Positions 41,701 through 50,330 of a stretch of DNA of 64,000 nucleotides are shown piece after piece; position 1 is the first letter of the stretch; every line of letters starts with the position of its first letter. The translations under genes were made by a program, and so were the position numbers. The notes below the pieces were generated by a model. That model made no database searches, was not told the DNA's origin, and worked only from the letters and a program-made list of their open reading frames with translations. Source of the DNA: Symsagittifera roscoffensis (Eukaryota > Xenacoelomorpha > Acoela > Convolutidae). Where the stretch lies: contig NC_087064.1 of assembly GCF_963678635.1 (NCBI RefSeq), forward strand, positions 22,678,509 to 22,742,508. Direction: 5' to 3'.

Positions 41701-42919
41701 GATGGGGGCAAAATTGTTACATAATATGCAGTGGTGCAGAAATTTTTCTGGCGGTAGGGGGGGGGCGGACTTTTTTTGTTTCGACCAATTTGATTTTCGG
41801 AGCTCTCCGAAAAAACTCTAAGGACCCTCCCTATTTTGTCAAAAAATTTCTGCGTCGCAGGTAAAATTTCATTAAAAGAAGCAAAAAAAGGCGTTTTTGG
41901 GTACTTTTTGGAAAACTTTGACAAAAAAAGTGCGTTTTCGGCGCGCTCTCTTCCCTCAAATTTAGTTATATCGGCGCCAAAGGCGCCTGTAGAAAAATTT
42001 TTGAGGTTAGCCAGCCAAAAATGGATATCATAAATTTAAAACAAAGGGGGACCCTTTGGAAAAATTTAGCAATCAGCATTGACGGAGGGGTCGGCAAGCT
42101 ATACTGACCATATGGAAGTTAAAGAAATTTCAAACAATTTATTGACTTTGATATACCTTATTTTCTAAAAACTATAGGCTGCAGCTATACTTTCAATGCT
42201 TTTCAAATATTTCGAATGAATAGATTATTATTTTGACCACTCTTAGTTTTTTTAAACTTGCTTTAAGAAGCAACTGACAAAAAACAAGCTCCAAAAATGT
42301 TAAATATTGCCAAAAAATGAGGAAGTTCGTTTGTGTTTCAGTGGGACGGAGGCGAAAAGCATCAACCAGCGCCTGTTTGCCACTTCTTTCTACAGTCTAG
42401 AGCCCATTTTAATAGAGTAGGATTTGTATAACAACAATTAAACTATTTATTAAATTATTAAGACCAACATACGAGCTGTTCACGTTGTTATTTTTCTAAT
42501 TTCAGCAGAACTAAACTTTTTAGGAGCTTAACAGCAAAATGGCCGATTAAAAAGTATATTTTCTTGTGAAACGTATCATGAGTTCAATAAACGGCCATTA
42601 ATACTCAGCAGAGGCTATTCCGAATGCTACTACATAATAACTGAAACAATTTTTTCCGACGCGAAAATTTTAAGAAAAAAATCTAGTTGCTAGAAACTGT
42701 TTTTTTTTTTCTAGATATGGTCTACACCTGGACAGAATACAACAAATGATCCACCTACACAAGTCACATTCAAACCGCGAAGATGATGAAGAGGACAAGA
42801 GTGACTCATCTTCTTCACACCTGTGGAGATTGGCCATTCGGGTTCAAACCGAATCTGTCATTAGAAATCATCTACACAACGCTCTGTCTTTACTGAATTC
42901 TGCACAGCAGACCTTGTAG
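19744..42919 (+). CDS. Transferrin-receptor/GCPII-like (M28B) type II membrane protein, 17 exons
   Basis: Exons: 19744-20188, 20581-20766, 25144-25342, 25641-25911, 35352-about 35470, 36100-36262, 36720-36792, 37381-37466, 37648-37743, 38603-38740, 39000-39067, 39192-39283, 39840-40050, 40111-40306, 41570-41678, 42342-42416, 42715-42919. All junctions are GT-AG and phase-compatible except exon 5 to 6, which I could not resolve. The product is about 910 residues: a roughly 210-residue cytosolic tail, one transmembrane segment, a protease-associated/apical domain, an M28 peptidase fold and a helical dimerisation domain, the order seen in transferrin receptor and glutamate carboxypeptidase II. 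Metal and catalytic residues are mostly lost, so a receptor or scaffold role is likelier than peptidase activity. ATTAAA at 42988-42993 may be the poly(A) signal. The 9.4 kb intron 4 contains another gene. Confidence 0.8.
21038..24222. repeat. 1593 bp tandem duplication in intron 2
   Basis: Copy 1 (21038-22630) and copy 2 (22631-about 24222) begin with GTGACGCGAGTTAATTG and end with ATTCCAGAGACAA. They differ only at scattered single bases and homopolymer lengths. The right boundary falls inside a dispersed repeat also seen at 56382-56578. No gene lies within. Confidence 0.95.
25144..25342 (+). CDS. M28B-like gene exon 3: transmembrane segment
   Basis: The exon begins with a hydrophobic stretch of about 23 residues (LCITLALGFICGVGGLFIGS and on), preceded by the polar cytosolic tail, giving a type II signal anchor. 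After it comes a Glu/Gln-rich stalk with a cysteine (SWGEQEC) that could form an inter-chain disulfide as in transferrin receptor. Boundaries: TTGTTCAG/G and GG/GTGAGT. Confidence 0.85.
25641..25911 (+). CDS. M28B-like gene exon 4: start of ectodomain, polyserine
   Basis: The exon contains a TCT repeat coding for eleven serines in a row, then a segment (EYVLRNMELFDLGWNSM) matching the family's helix-plus-strand before the first apical-domain strand, where homologs have a W-x-x-x-GLD-like pattern. Donor TAC/GTGAGT in phase 0. Confidence 0.8.
26409..26829 (+). repeat. Dispersed repeat copy (GACTGCTC...GGAACAA family)
   Basis: Contains the family's two recognisable words: GACTGCTCTTATATCAGGGC near 26410 and CCACACCGAGCATAAATATG near 26785. 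Related copies lie at 33666-34910, 40389-40760 and 46797-47565. No coding capacity is seen. Probably a degenerate non-autonomous transposon. Confidence 0.5.
27685..28615. mobile_element. 931 bp TIR-bounded element filled with TTATAAT motifs
   Basis: ATCCCGCATTCAGT at 27685-27698 is matched in inverse by ACTGGATGCGGGAT at 28602-28615 (13 of 14 positions). The interior holds dense runs of TTATAATC/GATTATAA words, especially 27840-27990 and 28380-28590. No ORF with a domain is present. A clear target duplication was not found. Best read as a MITE-like DNA element in intron 4. Confidence 0.6.
30045..32661 (+). CDS. Nested four-exon single-pass membrane protein, unknown family
   Basis: Exons 30045-30691, 31199-31425, 31767-32241 and 32382-32661 join in compatible phases (2, 1, 2) to 1629 nt, 542 residues plus stop. 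Donors are AG/GTAATT, G/GTTGGT and GT/GTAGCA; the last two and the acceptor at 31766 are weak. Residues 1-216 are polar, with many Ser/Arg/Glu. A transmembrane segment (AVLGTICAIFVSTCSVFFI) sits at about 218-236. The C-terminal part is a mixed, probably folded domain with clustered cysteines (CDCKKK, CEHRVSSC) and repeated aromatic residues. There is no signal peptide, so it is likely type II with the cysteine-rich part outside. AATAAA lies 25 nt after the stop. The gene sits on the same strand inside intron 4 of the M28B-like gene. No homolog recognised. Confidence 0.65.
32686..32691 (+). terminator. Poly(A) signal of the nested gene
   Basis: AATAAA 25 nt after the TAA-terminated frame (stop 32659-32661), in a T-rich context. 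This supports the nested gene having its own 3' end rather than being an alternative exon set of the host gene. Confidence 0.6.
33666..34910 (+). repeat. Dispersed repeat copies (GACTGCTC...GGAACAA family)
   Basis: GACTGCTCGCATCAGAGC at 33668 and CTCGTATCAAATCAAAGCCC at 34561 mark two family starts. A block with GGCGGATTAAATCTCCAC (33892-33909) matches the arms of the inverted repeat at 47.1-47.5 kb. CCACCATCCCGAGCATATAT at 34860 matches the terminal word. It lies in intron 4 and is heavily diverged. Confidence 0.45.
35352..36792 (+). CDS. M28B-like gene exons 5-7: protease-associated (apical) domain
   Basis: Exon 5 starts at 35352 after TTTTAG and encodes GLIVDIGNCERLAEYA and a hydrophobic strand (TILLCGY) matching the family's G-x-LVYV and GKIV-type strands. 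Its donor is unclear: no GT fits phase 0, which exon 6 (36100-36262) needs to stay open. Exon 6 encodes a VELLIAF strand. Exon 7 (36720-36792) encodes LPVPFVVVSQ, like the family's LPSIPVHPI strand. The domain is divergent. Confidence 0.65.
36363..36631 (+). mobile_element. hAT-like MITE, 5'-truncated
   Basis: Shares the internal GGCGCCAAAATATACTAATT and GAGAGCTC segments with the intact copy at 45585-45911 and ends in AAATCCTAGATCCTCCCCTG, the family terminal repeat. The left end is missing. It lies in the M28B-like intron before exon 7. Confidence 0.6.
37121..37192 (+). repeat. tRNA-derived SINE head (Leu/Ser-like)
   Basis: TTGCGAAGTGACTAAAGG resembles an A box of class II tRNAs and GGTTCGATCC (37175-37184) is a good B box. 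Arms do not pair into a full tRNA. The flanking TGTCAAAATAGGGTC on the left is a hAT-like MITE fragment, so the SINE appears to sit in older repeat DNA. Confidence 0.5.
37381..40050 (+). CDS. M28B-like gene exons 8-13: inactive M28 peptidase fold
   Basis: Exons 37381-37466, 37648-37743, 38603-38740, 39000-39067, 39192-39283 and 39840-40050. Exon 9 holds VVIGASWTDEN where active enzymes have GGHRDSW, so the first zinc histidine is gone. Exon 10 holds GWRPLRSLLFLVWNGSKLGL where active enzymes have an EE pair; here it is SK. The next aspartate ligand also appears replaced. Exon 13 keeps DHGTIYDA, aligned with the last histidine ligand. Loss of most ligands resembles transferrin receptors. Confidence 0.8.
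37873..38285 (+). mobile_element. hAT-like MITE, near full length
   Basis: Left end AGGGGTGGATTTAG is a mutated terminal repeat; right end AATCCTAGATCCGCCCCTG is intact. The internal order matches the copy at 45585-45911, with an extra roughly 80 bp (GAGAGCTCGGAAAATCAATT and GGTCGACCT). No 8 bp duplication survives. It lies in intron 9. Confidence 0.65.
40111..42919 (+). CDS. M28B-like gene exons 14-17: helical dimerisation domain
   Basis: Exons 40111-40306, 41570-41678, 42342-42416 and 42715-42919. The helical pattern fits the C-terminal dimerisation domain of transferrin receptor and GCPII: QLSQVAVRLLLMMTSDPILP, then INQRLFATSFYSLEPI (family N-D-x-x-x-x-E-x-x-F), then a final helix ending in LSLLNSAQQTL. 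An acidic-serine insert (EDDEEDKSDSSSS) sits before the last helix. Stop TAG 42917-42919. Confidence 0.8.
40389..40760 (+). repeat. Fragments of the GACTGCTC repeat family
   Basis: AAGACTAATCGTATCAGGTC at 40393 and AAGACTTCTCCTTTATCAGA at 40701, each followed by AGCC-TGAA(T)G-type words, match copies at 26.4, 33.7 and 34.6 kb. They are short, diverged fragments in intron 14. Confidence 0.4.
41729..42060 (-). mobile_element. hAT-like MITE, reverse orientation
   Basis: Begins CAGTGGTGCAG and runs through GAGCTCTCCG and TCGGCGCCAAAGGCGCC to GGGACCCTTTGG, the reverse order of the 45585 copy. The far end is diverged. Intron 15. Confidence 0.55.
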
Positions 42920-43080
42920 ACTTCTATAAACTTAATATTTTTGCTTAGTTAAAAATCCTCTTTGTAGCTTGATTTTCTGTTTTTCATATTAAAATTAAAA
43001 ATGTTTATTTGAATGCGTTGCATAATAACGAATAAGTGAGGCGCGATTGAGGGTAGCTTCGATTCTCTAAATCTTTCAAT

Positions 43081-43402
43081 CAGTGGCGGATCTAGGGTTT
43101 TCTCGAAGAGGGGGCGGATTTTCAAATCTAGGTTGACCAAAGTGATTTTCCTTTACTCCCAAAACAGTATAAAGACTCTAATTAGACAAAAGACAAAAAC
43201 GTTTTGCGCCGCCAGCAAATTTTTGAAAAAATCAGGTAAAAATCAGGTTTTTGGGTGTTTTTTGGATTTTTTTGAGCAAAAAATTACGTTTTACCGTTTC
43301 AAAAATAATATATAATAGCGCCAAAGGCGGTTTCATAAAAATTATAGGGTTTGTTGGCCTAAAATTGATGTCACAAAATAGTACCGAAGGGGAACCCTTT
43401 GG
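43081..43402 (-). mobile_element. hAT-like MITE, reverse orientation, truncated
   Basis: CAGTGGCGGATCTAGGGTTT is an almost perfect terminal repeat at 43081. The copy continues in reverse order to GGGGAACCCTTTGG and stops near 43402, short of the other terminus. Confidence 0.6.
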
Positions 43403-43492
43403 TTTCTTCATTTTTTCACCACTAATTTTGAGTGTTAACTCAAACCGGTTTACCAATGAGCTGTTCAACAAACGAAAAATGACGAAACCAGA

Positions 43493-43692
43493 NNNNNNNN
43501 NNNNNNNNNNNNNNNNNNNNNNNNNNNNNNNNNNNNNNNNNNNNNNNNNNNNNNNNNNNNNNNNNNNNNNNNNNNNNNNNNNNNNNNNNNNNNNNNNNNN
43601 NNNNNNNNNNNNNNNNNNNNNNNNNNNNNNNNNNNNNNNNNNNNNNNNNNNNNNNNNNNNNNNNNNNNNNNNNNNNNNNNNNNNNNNNNNNN
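43493..43692. other. Assembly gap of exactly 200 N
   Basis: 200 unknown bases. GACGAAACCAGA is present immediately on both sides (43481-43492 and 43693-43704), so the two contig ends overlap and the true gap may be zero. Confidence 0.95.
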
Positions 43693-43799
43693 GACGAAAC
43701 CAGAACAGAGTATATTTTTCGAAGCTTATATATATCTACTTATATATATAAATCAACCACTTCAGTGATATTTTAATGATGAGAAACTATATACGAATC

Positions 43800-44045
43800 T
43801 TGAGGAGGGAAAAAAACGTGATTTTTTGGTCAAAATTTACCAAAAATGCCTAAAACCGCCTTTTTTTGGCCTTTTTTTTCAAAAATTTGCCTCCGGCGCA
43901 GAAAATTTGGACAAATTTGGGTTTTTATAGTGGTTTCTGAGAGCTCACAAAATCAATTTGGTCGATTTAAAAAAAAGGTCGACATGTTTTTCAAAATGTT
44001 TTTCAAAATCCGCCACCCCCTCAAGAATTTCCTAGTTCCGCGCCT
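43800..44045 (+). mobile_element. hAT-like MITE, forward, 5'-truncated
   Basis: Matches the second half of the family (GGTCAAAATTTACC, GAGAGCTCACAAAATCAATT, GGTCGA) and ends in TTTCCTAGTTCCGCGCC, a mutated terminal repeat. It lies just right of the assembly gap, in opposite orientation to the copy at 43081. Confidence 0.55.
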
Positions 44046-45232
44046 ATATATATTTTTGGTATTATACAGTTTTTACAGTTTTTGGTATTTATGGAATTAT
44101 ACAAAACTGTATGATAAGCTTTTTTCCTTGAATAAAAATTGTATGACAAGCTTTTTTGGTCGTCCTGGGTATTGCTAAGATAAGAGTAGTTTATTTCTTG
44201 GTTTCTTTTTTTTTTCAGTTATTGAACCTACAATGATGCGTGCAAAAAATTTTGTAATCTTTGTTGTTCTTACTAATGTAAGTTTTTCAGGACCTCTCTG
44301 AAAAGTATTATTTTACTGCAAAAAATTTGTCTAAAATAGGAGATTCTCAATGCAACACTACAAACACCTCTTCTAATTTTAGAAATTCCTAATAATTTTT
44401 TTGAATATTTAAATATTTTATAAAAAAAATCGACCATGTCAATTAGACTGCGTTTTACTGACGATAAGATCACGTCAACTTATGGTTTCGAACGGTTGAC
44501 CAATGTTTGTTTGACACGATTGGAGTTTGTTTGACACATAAGACACTATTCGACAAATGACCAGACTCTGCTTCATTTTAGATTTCATATTAATTAATAC
44601 TTTCTTCGACCGCCTCAGGCAACACCGAGAAACAGACATGAATCAAGTTTTTTTGGCAACCATGAGTGGAGCTGCTCAGCTCGGGTGTTAGCTTTAAAAC
44701 GAATCATCAAATCATATTATGTAACTCAGTCTTCAAAATCTAATCAGTAACTATTGAAGGTGCAAAGATGCAGTTTAACCAATCAATTCATCCTATGAAA
44801 AAGTTAGATTAGAGCAAATTTTACAAAATCGTTCAATTTAGTAATAAAACAAAAAGCGAGTGTTTTTTTTAAGTTTTTTTGAAGTATTTTGGGGGTGGAG
44901 AGGGAAGTGATCGTCAACCACTATCACTTACAGCTTCATTTAAAACAGAAACCGTTATTTTGTCTAGCCTAACGTGTTTCATGATTTTATTTTAGTGTGC
45001 GGATAATCTAAAAACTCAAATTCGAATTAATGTTCTTTCTCGACAAATTACGAAAAATTACATTAGCACCAGCAAGATCATTAACAAGATTAGTACATAT
45101 CATTTTTGAGACATTAAGCAGTTGAAACAATTGAAACTTGAACACTGAACATTTTGAAAATCAAAAACTCATTTAGGAAAAAGTCAAAGTTGTTCTACGG
45201 TTGTGCTGATTATTCGGTTACTAGTGAACTCT
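44046..45232. other. Intergenic DNA, no gene recognised
   Basis: AT-rich, without convincing ORFs. On the minus strand AATAAA (plus 44986-44991) lies about 240 nt beyond the stop of the putative terminal exon at 45233-45341 and could be its poly(A) signal. Confidence 0.4.
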
Positions 45233-45341
45233 TCATATGAATTTCGGCATAAGCCCTGAGTCGAAGTCAAAATATTCATAGTCATATCCCATCAGCTCAT
45301 CATTGTACGATTGATCCACAAACTCAGAATATTCTGTATCG
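45233..45341 (-). CDS. Putative last exon of a minus-strand gene (possibly the GT25-like gene)
   Basis: On the minus strand a T-rich tract ending TTTTTCAG is followed by a 35-codon frame ending in TGA. The peptide is acidic and Tyr-rich (DTEYSEFVDQ, YDYEYFDFD). The phase (one base before GAT) fits the candidate exon at 50229-50330. A D-T-E word occurs at the equivalent place near the C-terminus of collagen galactosyltransferases, but the ER-retention tail of those proteins is absent. It may belong to another gene. Confidence 0.4.
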
Positions 45342-45584
45342 CTGAAAAACGAAAAGAAAAGTTAATTCTGAAAGGTGTTATTTCCATCTTCGGGACAGTT
45401 TTTATTTAAAAAAAGGCAAAGTCATTTTGGAGCTACAGATTAGAAAACAAAAAAACCATTGCATATTCGAGGCTGGCTCGAATTATAGATCAATTTTATA
45501 TCGTCATTAATGCCATATGATATAAATGTTCTTTCATAAAGCCAGTTCCATTTTCCTTGAAGTCGAGATAGTGATCATCTCAAT

Positions 45585-45911
45585 CAGAGGCGGATTTAGG
45601 GGGGGGGGGCGATTGGGGGAACGCCCCCTCACCCCTCTACAAGGATTCGACCCCCTGCCGATCCAAAGGGTTCCCCTTTTGTACTATTTTGAGATATCCG
45701 TTTTTGGTGACGGACCATCAAATTTTTCTATAGGCGCCGTTGGCTCCAATATATACTAATTTTGAGGGGGGAGCGCGCGCCGAAAAACTCGATTTTTGGA
45801 CAAAATTTTCCAAAAAATGCCTAAAAACGCCTTTGTCGGCCTGTTTTTTCATAAGGTCGACAATTGAAAATCCCCCCCCCCCCCATCGAGAAAATCCTAG
45901 ATTCGACCCTG
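45585..45911 (+). mobile_element. Intact hAT-like MITE with 8 bp target duplication
   Basis: 327 bp. Left end CAGAGGCGGATTTAGG and right end AATCCTAGATTCGACCCTG are inverted terminal repeats. ATCTCAAT occurs directly before (45577-45584) and after (45912-45919). An 8 bp duplication with CAG-starting termini is the hAT hallmark. No coding capacity, so it depends on an autonomous partner elsewhere. It is the reference copy for at least five others between 36 and 44 kb. Confidence 0.9.
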
Positions 45912-46796
45912 ATCTCAATATTAGGGCTTATGAGATATGTTGCTGAAATAGACTAAAAGGCTCCAACCACAGAAAAATTTCCAAAAAACAAGCTGAATTT
46001 TTAAATTTGAACTCAACCTAATGGCCGTTGAGCAGCGACAAAGATTTGAAACCAAGCTTCAGCTATCAATGAAAAGATTTCGTATTAAAACTCTTTTTCA
46101 TTGTATATCAAGACTATTTTTGATATCGTCATCCAAACCAAACTTATTAATTACTTGATTGTGAATTGAAAATTGTTTTGAATAGATAACCTCTTCCATA
46201 TGATCTAACAGAAAGAGCATTATAGCATACTTGATACATTACATTACGAGGACGCATCATACCCGTGTGGCAGTTTTGTGTCGTTTTGTCTCGACTTTGT
46301 ATTTTTCGTATTTGTTTTTAGAGCTAATTTTCTTTTTTTGTTGTTTTTTGTCAGCTGGTTGTTCTTGGTTTCTTTTTGTCAAAATCGGTTCTTCGTCAGT
46401 AATAAAATCGCTTCCTTTCAATTGACTCTTCAAATAAACCACTATACTTTAAAAATAGATAGTAAAGATAACCACATAAAAAGTAAGAATGGAACCTAGT
46501 TTTTTTGAATTCCAATGTAATTTCGTCTCGGTGATTAGTTCTATCAGGTGAGAACCTGTTGTACTTTCAAACCATAAAGTTTATAACTGATTCTGTCCGA
46601 TCTGATGTTGAAGCTGGACCACTTTGGTTTTCGTTCCGATCCAGCATCTCATTGTCGACTTGGCTGAACTGTCAACGAACCGTCATTTTCTAACTTTTAA
46701 TATGTACACATGTTGCATTCAAATGTTGTATGCGGTTTAATTAGCAGTTTTTGAATTGTCATATTTTGACCCTTGTTAAATTGAACGTATACCTTT

Positions 46797-47388
46797 TTTG
46801 TTCCGACTTTCGAACGAAAGTAACGGTATATTTGTGATCGGGGTGGTTTTTTTTTCTTCAGACAATTTTCGACTTTTTATCAGGTCATTTTTGACTCAGT
46901 TTTTTGTATATCATTCAAAAGATATGGTCGTCCTGAACTTAAACTTTAAGCAAAATTGTTCGTATCAGGGGGGGGGGGGGGGCTGAGTGTTTCGACTGCC
47001 TTTTAAGGTCTATGGGGCAGTAATAACATGAAAAATTGATTGTAAAAAAATTAAATATTTTTTCAATTTGAGATTTTTGCGAAAACCATCCACCCCTACG
47101 CCATATATAGTACAAAATGATACATTTTGCTCATAATAACAAATGATTATGACAAACAAGCTTCCTTCAACCAATTTTGAACGATTTCTAAGACGGACTA
47201 AATCTCCACTTAAGCATTAATAGCGAAATGTATTGCGAGTTAATTGTCCCAAAATGCCATTTGAATGATTGAAAAAAGTCCTGTCGAAAATGGCTAGTTA
47301 AAAGTCAAAAATTTTTTGAAGAAAAAAACCCACTCCGAGCACAAGTATTCCGTTACTTTAGTTACGAAAACGGGAACAAAAATATTTT
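46797..47388. mobile_element. TIR element, about 590 bp
   Basis: TTGTTCCGACTTTCGAACGA at 46799 and onwards for about 60 bp is matched in inverse at about 47318-47388 (AAAGTAACGG, GAGTGG and a poly-T/CTTC run are shared). No transposase. A target duplication is not evident. The interior holds a GACTGCC word and a 16-G run. Confidence 0.6.
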
Positions 47389-47565
47389 GCCTCATATTTT
47401 TTCGTAAAACTATGGGGGTTTAAACATTGCCATTTTGCGTAAGCGGAGATTTAAATCGTCTTAGAAATTGTTCCAAATTGGTTGAAGGAAGCTCATTTGC
47501 CATAATTGAGTTGTTACTGGAGCAAAATCTAACCCTTTGAACCTTATATGGCGTGTGCGGGGAAC
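47093..47565. repeat. Inverted repeat interleaved with the TIR element
   Basis: The left arm (about 47093-47213) has CTTCCTTCAACCAATTTTGA and GACTAAATCTCCACTTA. The right arm (about 47438-47565) has the inverse with roughly 80% identity over 120 bp. The right arm lies outside the 46797-47388 element, so the two inverted repeats are interleaved, not nested. Confidence 0.6.
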
Positions 47566-48043
47566 TTGTAAACTTTTTTTCAATTTATATTATTATATTT
47601 AAGTTTTTCATGTTAGGCATGAACTAATCCCTGCCGGAAAACAAATACGCCATAGTTAATTGCAATAGAGTGTACAGGTCTCATCCAATAATTTTTCTTC
47701 ATTACTTTTTGTTGTATCTAAAAATCTCTTTTTTCGATATGTTGCAGATTAACGACCCGTGTTAAAATTTAACTTTTTTTATTTTCAGTCTTGATAAAGT
47801 GATTTTTTGATTTTTGCATTGCCTGTAAAAGGTTGCCATAAATTTCTAGGTTTTACTTTGTGCTCATCGAAAATTCGTGTATCTTTTGCAAGATTTTCAA
47901 TATTTGATTTTAGATTTATTCCGTAAAAACTTTGATAGGTGGAGCTCCTCTTTCAAACAATAATGACAGGTTGCATGTGCTAGAAAAGCATCATTGTTCT
48001 GTTGAAACATCTTTTTTTGGTTAATAATTTTCTTTTTTTTTGG

Positions 48044-50176
48044 TTTTAATCAAAATTCTTTTTAGCATTCCACTTTGTGTTTTACTGCTCTATTCAAGAA
48101 AAAAGCGCATAACTTGTGCGGTTATCTTGATTGGGCACCCGAAAGTAGACAATCAAGACAAAATAAATCGTTGTTTGACATCTCTCAGATCGTGTAGGGT
48201 ACTTTTCGGTGTTCCAAATCTTTTGAACCAACCTACTATTATAATTCGCTCCATTATTTTCAACGGTTGCTTACCATTAATGAAAAGAGCTAAGGAGACC
48301 CAAGTGCAAAAATGTTCGTTTCTTTTCGGTAATGGTTTTGGTCGACTCTGCTGACTTTTTGAATTCCTCATATATTATTGACGTTAAGTTAAGTGTTGCC
48401 AATTTTTCCTGATTTCTTCCCTTTCATTTTTTTTGTCTTCACTTATCATCTCTTCCATTTCATTGTCCTTCAAATTGATCTTTCCGCAAATTCTGTTTTT
48501 GATTTACTGATATTAGTTTTTGGTTACTCGCAACTCCCAATCTTAACAAGAGGTTTTTTGTTTTCTCTCTGTTTGTTTCTTTACTTTTGAATCTTTTCGT
48601 CTGAAAAATTCTTAATCAGTTTTCGTTTTGTAAGTTTTTTTCTAGTTTTCAAAATCTTTCGACTTTATGGTTTTTTATTTTAATTACTCGCATGTTCCAA
48701 TCCTAACAAGAGATTTTTTAAAAAAAAATCGTATCTGTTTGTTTCTTTACTTTTGATTGTTTTGTTCTAAAAAAGGTTAATCAGTTTTCGTTTTGTAAGT
48801 TTTTTTCTAGTCTTTGCTTATCATTTGCCAATTGATACCGTCCACACTCTTTGCGAATATCATATGCTTTGTATTCAAGCTTTCTACTTAGAATGTCCTC
48901 CTAGAGTTATGACTAAAATGTTTAAAAATCCATCGTAAATCGAAGAGTTTCTTTTGTCTCCAGTTCTTAGTATACTGGAATATGGTCGTGAATCATGTTG
49001 AAATTAAAGACAAGGTCTCGACTTACGACTTCTACGGGAATAGTTTATCAAAACTTGCTTGCCTTACCCTAACTGACCAAATTTGATTTATTCATTTGTT
49101 AATTTTCTAATTTTTTCTAACGTGATTTTTTTGTTTCTCTTTCGAGAAGTTTGATAAAAACCGTAATTTTTTTGTTGGTGTTTGGATAACTTTGCTAATT
49201 AATTGGTATTTTTGGCTTTGATTGGATGTTTGCAGATCTTATCCAAGCCCTGGTCTGACGTTTTATGTCTTGTTAGTTATCCGTTCAAAAAAACCTCTTT
49301 TTTCTTTTGTTTGATAACCGCCCTACTTTTTGTTATCAGTTCCTTGTTTTGCGCAATCTTTGATCCAATGTCCTATTTTCGCACAACAAAAACATCCCTG
49401 TGTGATCCTGCGTGTGCTAGAAGTGCTTCAATGTTCTGTTCAAATATTTTTGTAGTATATAATTTTATCTTTTTTGGTTTTAGTCAGTATTTTTTTAGTA
49501 TTACGTTATGAGGTTTTACTGCTACATTCAAGAAAAAAAGCATAACTTGCGGTTATGTTGATTTGGCACCCAAAATTAGACAAGAAAGAGAAAAAAAAAT
49601 GTTAATGAACTCATCACCCAGATTATGGAGTATACTTTTTGTTTGTTCCAAATCTAATGATTCAGCCGACTATTATTCGGTTCTTTTCCGTTAATGGATT
49701 GGTATGCTCTGGCGGTTGTTTTTGCGACTGATTTGTTGAAATCATTATATTTTGGTGACGTTTGATTTTAGTGTTTCCATTCCTTTCCGATTTTTTTTTC
49801 ATTCCATTTTTTTCCCTATACTTTTCACCTCTTTGATTCCCTTGTCCTTCAAATTGATCTATTTTCAAAATCTTTCGACTTTATGGTTTTTTATTTTAAT
49901 TACTCGCATGTTCCAATCCTAACAAGAGATTTTTTAAAAAAAAATCGTATCTGTTTGTTTCTTTACTTTTGATTGTTTTGTTCTAAAAAAGGTTAATCAG
50001 TTTTCGTTTTGTAAGTTTTTTTCTAGTCTTTGCTTATCATTTGCCAATTGTTACCGTCCACACTCTTTGTGAATATCATATGATTTGCATTCAAGCTTTC
50101 TACTAAGAATGTCCTTCTAGAGTTATGACTAAACTGTTTCAAAATCCATCGGAATTCGAAGTGTTTCTTTCGTCTC
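48044..50176. repeat. Duplicated block, about 1.2 kb offset
   Basis: 48651-48960 and 49867-50176 are nearly identical at an offset of 1216 bp. A more diverged match pairs about 48044-48250 with 49486-49700. Within copy 1 the words AACAAGAG and CTGTTTGTTTCTTTACTTTT repeat again about 165 bp apart (48521 and 48686 regions). Both copies carry CTAG followed by a similar plus-strand open frame, each broken by a different stop, suggesting a decayed exon. Confidence 0.75.
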
Positions 50177-50228
50177 CAACCCTTATTTATACTCGAATAT
50201 TGTCGACGATCATGTTGAAAATGAAGAC

Positions 50229-50330
50229 GTTGGTGAATTCAGTGATGAGAATGAACTCAAACTTATTTCCATTATTGTTATGGTTTCAAAGTCAAATGGT
50301 TTCACACAAAACACTGTAAAAATGTACATT
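50229..50330 (-). CDS. Candidate GT25-like exon, low support
   Basis: On the minus strand TTTTTACAG precedes a frame encoding FTVFCVKPFDFE, weakly like the A-F-S-V-x-P segment near the C-terminus of collagen galactosyltransferases. A donor at AAC/GTCTTC gives phase 2, compatible with the exon at 45233-45341; the acceptor phase also fits the 51.4 kb exon if that ends at 51388. Confidence 0.3.

Noticed and set aside
41616-46499. Plus- and minus-strand ORFs overlapping the CAGGGGCGGAT repeats
   Set aside because: They fall in hAT-like MITE copies and their G/C homopolymers; similar peptides recur only because the DNA repeats.
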